Assembly (NCBI GenBank): GCA_963580455.1
Contig: OY756961.1
Span: forward strand, 19,821,001 to 19,885,000
DNA: 64,000 nt
Origin: Euonymus europaeus
Lineage: Eukaryota > Streptophyta > Magnoliopsida > Celastrales > Celastraceae
Direction of reading: 5' to 3'
Below the pieces are notes generated by a model. It was not told the origin of the DNA. It searched no databases and saw only the letters and a list, made by a program, of their open reading frames with translations. The position numbers were made by a program, and so were the translations under genes. Below are positions 46,663 through 60,009 of this stretch, piece by piece (the stretch's first letter is position 1; every line of letters begins with the position of its first letter).

Positions 46663-48900
46663 TCAATTCTTCAATATCAAGCTACTCATAAACCCATAAT
46701 GGCACAAGTTACCGTTACTCCCCAAATCAAGTAAGGCATTTTCAAGCCTTCTCTCACCAATCATAATAGAGATAATAGGTGATCCAGGATCATGCAACTT
46801 TTGAGAAATATCACTCATAATCAAAGCTTCAACTTTCTCAACTAGAAAAGATTTCTTGGTTACATTCACCTTCCTTTTCGGAGTATATAAGTCCTTCAAG
46901 AACTTAGCATAAGAGGGAATTTGCTGAATAACATCTAAGAGTGGAAAGTTGAGCTTCACTTGCTTGAAAATCTCCTGAATCTCAGTGTGATACTTGTTCA
47001 TCTACCTAACTCTCAATCTATATGGATAAGGAACACTAGGTTGATAAACCCTCTCATTTTCTTTCTCTACCACAGCTGAGATCTTCAAATTTGAACTTCC
47101 TTTTATCTTTCTCTTCTTCTTTCTCCTTTTCTACCTCAATCACCTCAGATGCACCCACAAGAGCAGGACTAGAATGCTGAGAATCAATAGGGGCCTCAAG
47201 TTTAGAAATCTATTTCCCACTCCTCAAAGTGGTGACTGCCTTGGTCAATACAAAACCATCTCTAGAAATATTATGCACGTGCTATTGAGACTCTTGTTTA
47301 TAGACTGTAGGATTTGGTTGAGGTTGAGCTGGAAACTTCCCCTTCTCAAGAGTGAACAAAGTGGCATTCATTTTCTGAATTGTTCCCCGCAAGCCATTGA
47401 TGGCTTGTGTATTCTGATTGTTTGTAGTAGTCTGAACCTGGATGAACTGCTGAAAAGTAGAAGTCATCTGTGCTATGGTATCATTTAGAGACTTCTTAGA
47501 AAGAGTAAATGATTGTTGAAGAGGAAAACCAAGAGGATAGGAAGGTAACTCTAAGTCTGGTAAAACTAATATGGAGGAGCCATCTGTTGTGGGAACTACT
47601 ATGGATACCTCTATGAATACTATCTTGACTGATCATTCCTTTAAGAAAAATTGGGATGGTTGGATTATATGTGTAAGAATAAGGATTGTTCACCTTGTTG
47701 ACCCAATTGGCAGCTTGCAATTGATACATTCCATTCTCTATCATAGGCATGATAAGGCAATCTTGAATATTTTGGCTAGAATTGGCACATAAGTTACATT
47801 ACTCCACAGCCTTCACTGCTTTTACTTTCTCTCTAACTCCATAATCTCGAGTCTCCTAGCCAATGTAGCTAGCTTGGCTTGGATTTCCAAATCTTCTTTC
47901 AACTCATATTTACCACCACTCAGGATGGTTCTCAAAGGTTGAGTAGCTATAACAATTCTATCAGTTATTGTATTCCATTGACTAGCACTATCTGCAAGAT
48001 AATCAAAGAAATCCAATGTGACATCTGACTCTTTATCAAATAATTCTCCATTACACATAGTTTGCACAAATCGTTTGTACTCTAGAGTTAGACCCGTATA
48101 AAAGTAGTATACAACTCTCCAAGACTCATAGCCATGATGTGTACAAATATTTACGAACTCATTGAAATGGTCCCAACTAGCTTGGAAAGTCTTACCATGC
48201 TTCTAAGTGAATTGAGCTATCTTCTCTTGAATAACTTGAGTTCTCTGAAATGGAAATAATTTATGTAAGAACTCACATTGCATATCAACCCAACAAGTAA
48301 TAGAATTAGCTCTCAATTGGTTAAACCATAGCTTAGCCTTATCATTCAAAGAGAAAGGAAACAAATACAATCTAACATACTCATTAGTGTTAGCCTTATT
48401 AATGAAAGTAGTACAAGCCAACTCAAAATCAATAAGATGCTGGTAAGGGCTCTCAGAATCCATGTTATAGAACTGAGGTATCACTGACATCATGCCATGC
48501 TTAACAGAAAATGGAGGTGCATTTTCAGGTAATATGATGCATAAAGGAGTAATAGTGCGAGTGGGCTGAATAAAGTCCTTAAAAATACATGGTGTAGGAT
48601 CAGCCATGTTTTCACAAACTTCTTGGTCAAATAAAATAGGCAAACCAAACTCAGAATCACTTTTAGAAGTCACATATAGAAAATTAGTTTCAAGACTAAC
48701 AATGCTACTTGTATCACCAGATGTCCTATGCAACCTATTATGATCGTCTCTAACCCAAGACATGCAACAACAAGCAATCACAAAGTAGACTATGAATTGA
48801 AGAATAGAATGAAAAAATAAAATAAAAATAGAACCAAACTAAAGGACAAAATTCCTTGGCAACAACGCCGAAAGCTTGACTCGCCCAAAATAGATAAGTG
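46663..48900 (-). mobile_element. Ty3/gypsy gag-protease fragment (Athila/Tat-like)
   Basis: Gag is well preserved at 48781-48203 (LYLFPFSLNDKAKLWFNQL, DMQCEFLHKLFPFQRT) and continues at 48067-47822 (MQTMCNGELFDKESDVTLDF). A protease-like portion lies at 47001-46663 (IPSYAKFLKDLYTPKRK, LENALLDLGSNGNLCHYGF; the usual Asp of the protease is retained in LLDLGS). Just upstream of gag, 48854-48872 on the minus strand reads like a diverged GGCGCCGTTGCCGGGGA motif found near the primer-binding site of such elements. RT, RNase H and integrase are missing beyond 46663. Confidence 0.8.
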
Positions 48901-48904
48901 AATA

Positions 48905-50330
48905 TATATTTTCCCAAGTGCAGGATTGCCAAAGTAATAATGTGTCTGAATCCCAAATTGTCTCACAAAGACTTTTGGTTTTGGATTGGGTCTATGGATT
49001 ATTAACCTAATTACTAATTAAATATGGTATTCACAATGTTGATTGGTGGCCTTTCAATCTACAAATAAAGGTTGAAGCTAATCCAACTTGGGCTCTTCTC
49101 GAGCTCTACAAGGAGGAAGAACTTTTTCTTCTAGTTTGTTGGGTCTCCAAAACTCCTAGAAATCTTTTTGTAAATGATTTTCGAACTCCACTCAAGCACC
49201 AAAATGAAGAACAAAGTAAGAGAGCAAAAACCCTAAGATGAAATGTGATTTTTGGTCAAAGTAAGAGTTGTCACAAGAATGGGGTCTCAAGACCCCTAAA
49301 ACCCTCATACATGTGTTAAAAAACCATCTTAACCCTATACAAATAAGTCCCATTGTTAATTACATTGATTTTCCAAAAATACCCATTAAAATTGCATCAA
49401 AACTACAGTTATTGGGGTGCCATTTGGACGGGTTAAGGAGGCTTCTGGACGGGAATGATTGGGAAACTTGTTGTCTAGACTTCTTCTTTGACAGTCCGGA
49501 CAGCAGTGGTAGCCATTCAGATGGCAAGGTTGGTCATTGGGACGGCAGTCTTCTTTCCTCTTCTGCCAGCCTCTTCGCTTGATCTGTCCAGACGGTACCT
49601 GATACTCGTACGAAAGAATGATAGTAAACTCCATTTTTCAACTCCTTAATGCTTTTTTCTTTCCAAAACGATCTCGATTGATCTAGAACCTACAAAAACC
49701 ATTCAAACAAGTCATAAATTTCTGAAACAAACTTAAACAAGTGTCAAAACCATTTTTAGGTTGATATAACCAAATTCGGCACATTGAAACCCAAAAGCTT
49801 AAGAGATGTCATTTCCACATCTTTAATCATTAAACCTAAAACTTGGATTTTAAATCTCTAAGCTATCAAACCAATTTGAACCACTAAAAAACACCTAAAA
49901 TGACTATGTCAAAGTGTTAAATTGTGCATTGACTCATTAACATGAATTTCGGCAACTCAAACCTAAAATGTGCATTTTAAGCATTGAAAATCAAGTTTTC
50001 TTCTTCTAAACTTCACAAGAATATGCAAAATATCATCCCAATCATGACTTTAATGCCATTTCAAATTATTTTGAGAAAGTTGGTGGTCGGGATAACATTG
50101 AACCTTTAGGCTAGCATGAGAGAGGTTTATAAAAGTGAACCGTTGCTTGGTATTTATAAGTATTGGGATGGTTTGGGAGGTTCTGGAAGGGTTAATGTCA
50201 GTGAACACCACCCAACCTGTCAAAATGAGTGCTTGGGAAAAAGGGTCTTGGGAGGCGTTTACAAACCCCTCCGAACACCTTGAAGTGTTTGAGCCCAGCA
50301 AGGATTCGGAGGGGTTCGCCTGTTCACAAA
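48905..50330. other. Possible gypsy LTR/leader region
   Basis: This lies directly upstream of the gypsy gag and contains repeated GTCC(A/G)GAC-type words near 49430-49590 and a TATAAAAG near 50130. An LTR would be expected here. Ends and a partner LTR could not be defined. No gene is recognised. Confidence 0.35.
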
Positions 50331-51418
50331 CCCCGTTAGATATATGTCCTATATTGCCAATCTATATGGTGGTATTTGGAATGTATATTATAATAATACT
50401 GTATTAGTTGAAATAATAAATGACAGTTTAATTAATTATTAATGTATGATTTATATTATTTATTCCAGAGTTTATATTTGATATATGTTTAAATAATTGA
50501 TGCATGATTAATTAAATTTACTTCTGATTAAATATATGTAATATATTCTTAGAATAAATTTAATTATACATGTATGTAATTTAAGATAGACCTATTAAAC
50601 ATCCATTTAAATATTAAGTTGATAAATGGTATAATTTATGAAATTATATCGTGTCTCTTCATTATATAAAGTTTTGGAAAATTTTATGATTATGTATAAT
50701 CAATCAATCATGAAGAAATCATGGGGATAATACACTATATGTCATAAGAGATGTTTTCAATACTTTATTAAGCATGAGATGTTATAAATATAAAACTATA
50801 TCGGTGTCCAAGAAACCAATAAAAGTGATGATACTAATATTCAAATTTTTATATTTATTGGATAGTGGGCGTAACGTAACTATGTATAATGGGCAAATAA
50901 ACTTAGAAATGTGAGGTTCTTACACACTAGGAGCCAAAGTAAAATGATTGAATCATGTATGATATACATTGGAGAAGAGTTGTTCACTTATTGATTTAAG
51001 AATTCCAAGAAATGACTAAACGTGAGATATACTGAAAATTAATAAGAACACAATCACTCACTAGAAATTCTAACAAGAATTTCCATTACTCAAATAGGGA
51101 TGTATGAGTTACAAAAAATTAGTGGGAGATACCAAATCTTTTTAAAGACCAAAATTGATTTGGATAATATAGACTGTCGTTGATAATCTCTGTTTATATT
51201 CTACAGCACACTAGTATGACTCAATCCAACTCACTTGCACACACCTTGGATACAAACCGCCTTACGGGGCTAAACTTTGTTGACTAGCTGACAAATTTGA
51301 GAATAGTTCTTAATTTGGAAAAAATTAGCTATGTCCTCAAAAATCTGTTCCAGAATCCTTACCTGAAGGATCAAAAGAGGAGAAAAAGGCTACTTATGAG
51401 AAGTGGCATGAACATGAC

Positions 51419-52167
51419 TTGATATCTAAGAACTACATTATGGCTTTATTATCAAATGAGCTTCAGAAGCAGCATGAAAATTATACTGATGTTGCTAGTA
51501 TGATTTTTCGTCTAAAAGAATTATACGGAGAGCAAAAAAGGACTACAACAAATGAGATGTCTAAGAAACTATTCCGAACAAGAATGACTGAATGTGCTAG
51601 TGTAAAAGATCATGTTCTCAAGATGATCAATTTGATTGAATGTCTTGAGGATATGGATTTTAGCATGGATTGCAACCTATAAAACTGACTTGATACTAGA
51701 GTCCATACCTGATTCCTTCTCATAGTTCATTGTGAATTTTCACATGAACAAGATTGAGTGCACCTTGGCAAAAACTTCATAATATGCTAAGTGTGGCTCA
51801 AGCATACATGAAAGGAAAGACAATTGAGAAAGCTCTTGTGGTTTATACATCTTCTAAGAAGAAGAAAAATAAGAAGGCTTCTACGTCTGGACCTTTTAAG
51901 AATATTTCTAAAAAGAAATCTAAGGACAAGCCAGAAGCAGATAAAGGAAAGTGTTTCTTCTGTCAGAAGTATGTGCATTGGAAAAGGAATTGTTCTGAGT
52001 ATCTCAGGTTCTTAAAAGTCAAGGGAAAAGAGACACCTTCTGAAGGTATGTGTAACTTTTGTAAACTTGAGAATATTGTATCCATTTACTCATCATTTAC
52101 TTTTTGGATCATTGATACTGGTGCATCTTCGCACATGTGTGTCGTTGCAAGATCTGAGAAGAAGTAG
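51419..52167 (+). pseudogene. Copia gag with zinc knuckle and protease start
   Basis: Gag frame 51419-51682 (YIMALLSNELQ, MIFRLKELYGEQ, VKDHVLKMINLIECLEDMD) is followed after a stop by 51754-52167. That frame has the knuckle CFFCQKYVHWKRNC (CX2CX4HX4C) and the aspartic protease signature FWIIDTGASSHMC. After this the frame shifts. Confidence 0.88.
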
Positions 52168-52639
52168 AATTTTGGAAGCAAGAGAAGTGGTCGTAAAAGT
52201 GAAAAATGGAGCAAATGTTGCTGCCACTACTATTGGGATTGATTTTATTAAATTACCTTCTTGTCATGTTTTAAATTTGGATAACTATTTATTAGTTTCT
52301 AATGTTTTCAATAACATCATCCCTGTGGGACTGTTAGCATAAAAGAATTATGAATTCAGTTATAAGAATGATATTTGTATATTCATTTTGGAAATGAATG
52401 TGTTGGCATGGGTAATTTGATAAATGGTTTGTATTATTTAAATATGTGTGATGGTAAGCTCCTAACTCATAATGTGAACAATAATGCAAATGAATGACCT
52501 AAAAGTAATTCTAAATATTTGTGTCATCTAAGATTAGGTCATATTACAGAAGAAAGACTTAACAAGTTGATAAAATAACAAGTTGATAAAAGATGATTTG
52601 ATCAAATACTCAGATTTAGAATCCTAATCTACTTGTGAG

Positions 52640-53442
52640 TCTTGCATTCAAGGCAAGATGACTAAATCACCATTTGTTGGAAAAAGTCAAAGATCTATAG
52701 ATTCTTTAGAATTAATACATTCAGATGTATGTGGGCAATTTAATCAAATGACTAGAGGTGGTTATTTCTACTTTATTACTTTTACTGATGATCATTCACA
52801 GTATGGGTATGTGTACTTAATGAAGTACAAGCATGAATCTTTTGAAAAGTTCAAAGAATTCACGGCTGAAGTGGAAAATCAAATTGGAAAAGTATTAAAG
52901 CTCTTCGATCAAATCGAGGAGGTGAATACTTGAGTCACAAGTTTGATGGGTTCCTTAAGGAAAATGGCATTGTCTCACAATTGACTCCTCTAGAAACACC
53001 ATAGTTGAATGGTGTATCTGAAAGGAGAAACCGTACTTTGTTAGACATGGTACGTTTAATGATGAGTTATACAGATTTACCCATTTCACTATGGGGTTAT
53101 TGTCTTCTGATTGCCACTTATTTGCTAAACAGAATTCCCTCTAAATTTGTTCATAAGACACCATATGATATATGGGTTGGTAGGGATCCAAGTCATAAAC
53201 ATGTTTGGATTTGGGGTTGCCCAACTCATATCAAAAAGTTACTAACAGATAAATTAGACGCCAGATTTGAACAAGGTAGATTTGTAGGATATCCAAAGGA
53301 AACTTTGGGATACTACTTCTATATTCCCACTTATCACATGATAGTGCTTGGTAGAGATGCCATATTTCTGGAAAAAGAGTTTAGTCAAAATGAAGCTATT
53401 GGGAAAAGGATAGAACTTCAGGAAGTATATGATATTCCATAA
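52640..53442 (+). pseudogene. Copia integrase
   Basis: ESCIQGKMTKSPF-like zinc-binding end near 52640, then LELIHSDVCGQFNQMTRGGY, FITFTDDHSQYGYVYLM, and after a frameshift near 52930 NGVSERRNRTLLDMVRLMMS and LWGYCLLIATYLLNRIPSK. The DD-E core Asp (SDVCG, FTDDHS) and Glu (SERRNRT) are visible. An in-frame TAG (TPLETP*LNG) lies at 53002-53004, just before the frame restarts at 53005. Confidence 0.88.
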
Positions 53443-53559
53443 ATTAATCAAGATCAAATTCAAGAATCTAATGATGCAAGTACTGTTATCACAAAAATTC
53501 CTAGAAAATCTAGTAGAGTTATCCATCCTCCAGCTTGCTCCATGATACACAAGAGTTGT

Positions 53560-55024
53560 TTGTTCATGGAGATATAGATTATGGTGATGATCGTACTAGT
53601 TATGAAGAAGCAATATTTGATATTGACTCTTCAAAATGGCTTGAAGTTATGAAATCCGAAATGAACTCTATGTATTCAAACAACGTTTGAGATCTTATAA
53701 ACTCTCCTAAAGGTATTGTACCTATAGAATACAAGTGGGTCTACAAAAGGAAAATTGGTTTGGATGACAAAGTGGAGACCTACAAAGCAATACTTGTTGC
53801 AAAAGGATATACTCAAAGAGAAGGAGTTGACTATTAGGAAACCTTCTCACTAGTTGCTATGTTGAAGTCCATTAGGATTTTATCAGCCATAGTTGCACAC
53901 TATAATTATGAGATATGGAAATTGGATGTCAAAATTGCATTCCTTAATGGAAACATTGAGGAAGATATCTCTATGAAACAACCTAAAGGTTTTGAATCCA
54001 AAAACTGGAAAACCAAAGGTGTGCAAGTTTAATAGATCCATTTATGGTCTTAAGCAAGCTTCCAGGAGTTGGAACATCCATTTTGATGAAGCAATCAAAT
54101 CATTTGGTTTCATTAAAAATGTTGATGAACCATGTGTTTATAAAAAGGTTAGTGGGAGTGTTAACACATTCCTAGTCTTGTATGTTGATGACATTCTCCC
54201 TTCTGGGAATGATGTTAGAATGATGACTTTAGTCTGTTTGTGAAAAACTTTCTTCGTGAAAGATTTGGGAGAAGCATCCTATATTCTGGGAATTAGAATA
54301 TATAGAGATAAGACCTAAAAGAATTATATGGCTTTCCCAAGCTTTGTATATAGACAAAGTGTTGAAACAGTTCAACATGCAAGAGTCTAAAATATGATGG
54401 TTACTTATCAGACATGACATTCACATTTCCAAAGAAATGTCACCAAAGACACCTGAGGAAAGAGAGAGAATGACCAAGATTCCATATGCATCTGCAATTG
54501 GAAGTTTGATGTATGTTATGTTATATACCCGACTTGATATAGCACATGCTATAAGTGTTACAAGCATATTTCAGTCAAACCCTGGTGAAGAGCACTGGGC
54601 AGCTGTTACAAATATTCTTAAGTACTTGAGAAAATCCAAAGAATTAATCTTAACATATGGAGGAGGTGATTTGAGAATTGATGGATTTATTGATTATGAT
54701 TTCCAAACAGATATTGATGATAAAAAGTCTATCTCTAGGTTAGTTTTCATATTTAATGGTGGAGCAGTGTGTTGGGAGAGTCCTAAGCAAAGCACTATTG
54801 CAGATTCTACCATGGAGGCTGAATACATCGCTGTATCAGATGCTGCAAAGGAAGCAATTTGTATGAAGAAGTTCGTAACAGAACTTGGTGTGGTTCCATC
54901 CATTGATCACCAGTGCCACTATACTATGATAACAATTGGACAATTGCTCAGGCAAAGGAACCAAAGTATTATTAGAAATCCAAACATATCGAAAGTCGTT
55001 TCCACCTCATCAGAGAGGTATTGA
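53560..55024 (+). pseudogene. Copia reverse transcriptase and RNase H
   Basis: The RT is broken but readable: YKWVYKRKIG near 53730, FNRSIYGLKQASRSWNIHFD and LVLYVDDILPSGND (53992-54243). RNase H follows in one frame, 54437-55024 (IPYASAIGSLMYVMLYTR, STMEAEYIAVSDAAKEAI). Stops, for example near 53688 and 53836, rule out a full polyprotein. Confidence 0.88.
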
Positions 55025-56339
55025 GAGAGGTGATGTAGCCTTGCAAAAAATAGCATTAGCAGAAAATATTTTTGATCCATTAACCAAAGCTCTAACTCTA
55101 CAACAATTAGATCATCATTTAGAAAAAATGGATACGAGATACCATAGCGATTGGCTTTAGGACAAGTGGGAGATTGTTAAATATATGTCCTGTATAACCA
55201 ATATATACAATTATATTTGAAATGCATATTATAATAATACAGTATTAGTTGAAATAATAAATGACAGTTTCTTATATATTTGATATTGTTATTTAATAGT
55301 TGTGTTAAATATGTTCATAGACATTTGTAAGAGACCCTATTCTCAAGAGTTGAGAATACGAGTAACGAGTTATCTCTAGTATGAATATATTAAATCAAGT
55401 TTCTGATAGTAGAATTATTAATTGGCCAATAACAATTCGAAAGATCAGTATACTGTTTGTTTCCTATGAAGATAGAATTGTGAGTCTCATGCAATCTAAT
55501 ATGAGATATTAGAACAAACAATATGAAAGATTTATTGTTGAATAAATATTTCGAACATGACTTGCTAAATAATGAATCACATGGAGATTTATTTCCTTGT
55601 CAATGATTTATTATTTATTTACGATTGTATAAATAATCCTTAGACCTAAGATGACATAGTAGTCTAGTATATGGGTGATGGATTTTTTTAATGTTGTAAA
55701 TATTTATTTATTGAATAAATATTGACATTTGATGGATTCAGTTAGTTATATATGGAGACTTGTGTGCATTCAATAAGGGATTCATCGCCTTGAAATAAAC
55801 GAGGATAATATCTTATGTGATCTGAATATTTATTGACACAGGAAATCATTGACCAAGGTTAAATGATTAATGAAAAGATGTTTTTATTAATTATTGTTTG
55901 TCAATAAATTGTTGTATTTGGACATATTATTGAGTTAGTAGATTTGAAGGATATTCATAATCTTCACTTGATTGAGATATTGTACAGTAGAAGGATTCAA
56001 TTACTCGATAATCGTAATTAAAGATTCATATGAAAGTATTCATCACTAATTGGGTAGTCATGATATGCTGCTAGACGTTACTCATGATTTATAAAAAAAA
56101 ATGATTAAAAGATGTTTTAATTAATATCAAAGAGTTTGATATTATTCTTACTGCCAATAAGTAATGAACCTAAAAAGTCACACATAAAGAATCACGGAAA
56201 GATTGGAAATGAAAATTGTGTGAATTATAATTTACATGAATAAGGTTTATTGTAAGCCTGGCAAGATCCAGTTAATTAAAAGACACTACTAGCACATTGG
56301 ACTAAATTAAACATATGGGTCTAGGTGCAATTAATACAA

Positions 56340-59300
56340 GGCTAATTTTTGTTGCAAAAGTGGTTGCCGACAAAGGCAAAGTTTCTAATTTTGGAAAGTT
56401 TTCATGGCAACCTTGGTTTGTGTGATTCTGGTGGACAGACTAGAGTCTTCATAATATTGGAGATCAAGAGGGGCATTTTGATCAAGCACTTTTCAAAGGT
56501 AACGCTTCCATTGAGTATTTTGTATACCAATTTGCTAACAGACCCCTCTTTAATCTCCAAGTTCAATGCAGTGCTGGATGAAATGGGTCTAATGATTTGG
56601 GTTGGATGGCTATCTGAATTTTATTTCCATGAAGTTGGTCGTGAAAACTATTAATTATGATCATTGCAACTTGGGTTTCACATGGTATAAAATTGCTCAG
56701 ATTAATTCTCATATCAAGCAGCGCTTTCAATATGTGAATTGATGGAGTGCGTAGGATGAATACCATGCTTTGATTTCGAGTAATTGGAAACATGCTCAGG
56801 AAGTTCAATTAAGAATGCAGTCCAGTTGTTGCATTGTGAACAATCTTAGGCATTGCTCTTTAGTATTGCAAACATGGCACTACTGTTGTGGGAAAATCCA
56901 AAGTGTAGAACAAAAGTATATTCAAAGTAAGATTGATAGTGTTATGGCCTGTGAGCAACCAAAAACTCAATATTCTCTTTCACAATTACGAATCAACTCT
57001 CTCGAATTAGGGATACTGATGAAGCTCTTTTAAAATAGCATGGCTGCAAGATGGTGATCATAATCCAAAATTCTTCCATACTCGGAATTGACAACAGAGG
57101 AAATATAATTTTATTTCACGGGTGTTTGATTAGGCAGGTCATCTTTGTTTGAACTATTAGGATATTCAACAGAGTTTTTTCCACTATTTTGATGATTTAT
57201 TTTCATCAAAATATGTGGGTGATCTGAGTTCTTTTCTACTGGAGCCTTTAATGCGAGTTTTAGACATTATGAACAAAAATATTTGTCATGTTTGTACATT
57301 GGATAAAGTGTGGAATGCCCTCAAGGTATTCATTCTAATAAAGCTCCAGGTCTAAATAGTTTTTCTTCCTATTTTTTCAAGCAACATTGGCAAATTGTGG
57401 GCCTTGATTTATTACTTATGGTTAAGAATTTCCTTATTACGGGTCCGAGAATATATATATTTAAATAATACTTTGATTGCCCTTATTCCAAAAGGTTCTA
57501 ACCCTTCTTTGGTTACTCAATTTTGACCAATTAGCCTTTGTATTGTGGCCTATAAAATCATTGCCACGGTTTTGGCAAATCGTCTGAAAGCTATTCTTCC
57601 AATTATTGTGAGGAGAAATCAATTGACCTTTATTCAGGCTCTTTTTTTATTATAGACAATATTATTGTTGCTTATGTGGCCCTGCATACTATGGCTACCA
57701 AATAATAGACTCGTACTAATTTTATGGCCCTGAAATTAAATATGAACAAGACTTATGATTGTATGGAGTGGGACTTCCTGGAGAAGGTGTTGATTAATTT
57801 TGGCTTTAATTCCTATTGGACAAACTGGATCATGCAATGTGTGAAGACAATTACTTACTCTGTCTTGGTCAATAATACGAAGATTGATACTATCTTTCCA
57901 AGGAGTGGATTATGTTAAGGAGATCCACTTTCTCCTCTATTTTTTATTCTCTGTGCGGACATTCTATGTCAAAATCTGGAGCAAGCGACTATCTCACTTT
58001 TAATTATGAGTGTTCCTTTCGGAGGGGGTCGCATTAATGTTACACACTCTTTTTTTTTGTTGACGATAGCCTCTTTTTTTGTAAGGCAGACCAGGTAAAA
58101 TGGGCTAACAATGAATGGATTCTGGATTCCTATGAGCGATTTTGAGGTAAAAAAATTAATGGAGAAGAAATGGGAATTTGTTTTAGTAGGCATACTCCAA
58201 TTCTGCTCAAGGTTGGGGCAGCTAAATCCAATTCTTTTGACAAATATTGTGATGATCGGTCATTCAAAAATAAATACACTCAAATTTGTAGTTGATAAAG
58301 TCTGACAAAAAATTCAAAATTGGTCCAATAGGTTTTTGTCATATGCGGATAAGATGATATTGATAAAATTTGTATTGTAGGCTATTCCTACAAGTGCTAT
58401 GCAAGATTTTTGATTCCCAAAAATAATATATGAGGAGCTTAATAGGGTGATAAGAGAATTTTTCTTGATTTTTGAAAAAAAATGGTGGTATAGCTTGGCT
58501 ATCTTGGTGGAAGGTGTGTCTATCTAAGTCAAGGGGACGATTAGATTTTTGGGATTTTGCAGCTTCTAATGATGCATTTTTGGAAACCAAGGATGGAGAA
58601 TTCTGAAAAATCCCTTGTATTATATAGCTCGAGTCTTGAAGGCAAAGTATTTCCAAGACCATTTTTTTTTCTTCAAGCAGATCGAGGGACTTCCACTTCT
58701 TTTATTTGGAAGAGTATTCACTCATCTCGCTTTTTATTGCAAGAAAGCCTTCAATGGCATATTGGAAATGGTGATATATTTCTACTTTGGAAAGACAGAT
58801 GGCTTCCTTTTTATTAGATTATAAGGCTGATTTACAATTCATGGAACAATTGTGAGATACATATGGAGTCTTCCTGCTTCTCATTCAATGCAAATTTTTA
58901 TCTAGAGAGCTTTGTATAATTTTTTGCCTACTTTTTCTAATTTCAAAGTAAGAGGACTACGGAATGAGAAGTTCAGCCCAATACATCTGTCTCAGATTGA
59001 GGATACCTTACATGTTTTATGGGGATGCCCAACTTCAATGGATGTCCATGGTTCAAGTAGTGCACAAATTTAGAAAATATCCATTACATTTCTAGACTTT
59101 ACTAGTCTATGGGACCTTATAAGCAAGACTCTGATTCCTACGAAGTTATCTCTCCTAGTAGGGCAATTTTGCTCTATCTGGGCTAGAAGGAATACTATGA
59201 TTCATGGTAGTTATTTTATGCACCCAAAACAAGTGCAAGAGAATGTTATTTTTGTGGCAAAGCATTATCATGCTTGTGCAACATTACCTATAAGCGGCAA

Positions 59301-60009
59301 GAAAGGGTTATCAAGTAATACTCAACAACAACACTCGCAATCCCCTCAAACAGATTTAATGAAGATAAATTGGGATGCATCTGTCAATATAATTACTGCT
59401 AAGATAGGGTTTAGATGCTTTATTAGAGATTGGATGGGGAATTTCATTTGTGCTACTGCTTCAAGCAAAGAAATTACCTTTGATCCAAAATTGACTGAGA
59501 CGATGGGCGTAATGGAAGCTTTGAAATTCATTTCTGTAATGGGTTATTCAAAATTCGAATTAGAGGAGGATTCTCTAGTAATCATTAAAGCAATTCAACA
59601 TAAAGTGGAAAACTTAGTTCTTTGGGGCGGATTAATTGATAAAATTCGACATTCTTTGTCCCATTTTAGTTCTTGGAAAGTCCAGTATGCTCCTCAAATT
59701 GCTAATCAAACTACACATAAACTAACAAAATTCGCCGCAGCTACAGGTGGAATGCATGCATGGTAAGGTTCGATCTCGGTTGTGTGTGAAATTGAGGTTG
59801 GAAAGGATCAAGCTTTGATGATAGATTCAACATTTCCTGTCTAAATTGGTTGGAGAAGATTAAGAGTGACTTTTGACTTTCCATTTTCTTGGTTATTGTG
59901 ATTATTTTCAATTACGTGTAATTTCTAGGCTTTTAACTTGTTAAAAAATGCTAGGTGTCTTTGGTTAAAATGATATTGGAGATTTATTCCCTCTATTTCA
60001 AAAAAAAAT
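56340..60009 (+). mobile_element. LINE (L1-type non-LTR retrotransposon), degenerate
   Basis: The plus strand gives, in shifting frames, the inter-domain motif DGDHNPKFFHTRN and QQRKYNFISRVFD (about 57050-57130), then KAPGLNSFSSYFFKQHW, LIPKGSNPSLVTQF.PISLC and YKIIATVLANRLK (57340-57590). FVDDSLFFCKAD, the RT catalytic box, is at about 58056-58091. GIAWLSWWKVCLSKSRGRLDF and IHSSRFLLQESLQWHIGNGD (58480-58770) follow. An RNase H domain lies at 59197-59766. A run of A residues near 60000-60008 may be the tail. The 5' endonuclease is barely recognisable. The left end is approximate. Confidence 0.82.
59197..59766 (+). pseudogene. LINE-associated RNase H domain
   Basis: KINWDASV, GFRCFIRDWMGNFICATA, and after them ETMGVMEALKFISVMGYSKFELEEDSLVII and VQYAPQIANQTTHKLTKFA match the plant RVT_3/RNase H fold. 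The D (NWDAS), E (TMGVMEA-type) and D (EEDS) positions are retained. Plant L1-like elements often carry this domain at their 3' end, which fits the position. The domain frame itself is open for 189 codons. Confidence 0.85.

Larger units (their letters stand above)
50334..56340 (+). mobile_element. Ty1/copia retrotransposon, degenerate, plus strand
   Basis: Copia order gag, protease, integrase, RT, RNase H is visible on the plus strand from about 51290 to 55160, bounded by LTR-like starts at 50334 and 55176. A purine-rich GGACAAGTGGGAGAT (55160-55174) precedes the second. The pol runs through several frames with stops, so it is inactive. The right limit is approximate: LTR-like DNA grades into the LINE at about 56340. 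The first 110-115 bases of the two LTRs agree, after which they diverge completely. Confidence 0.82.
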
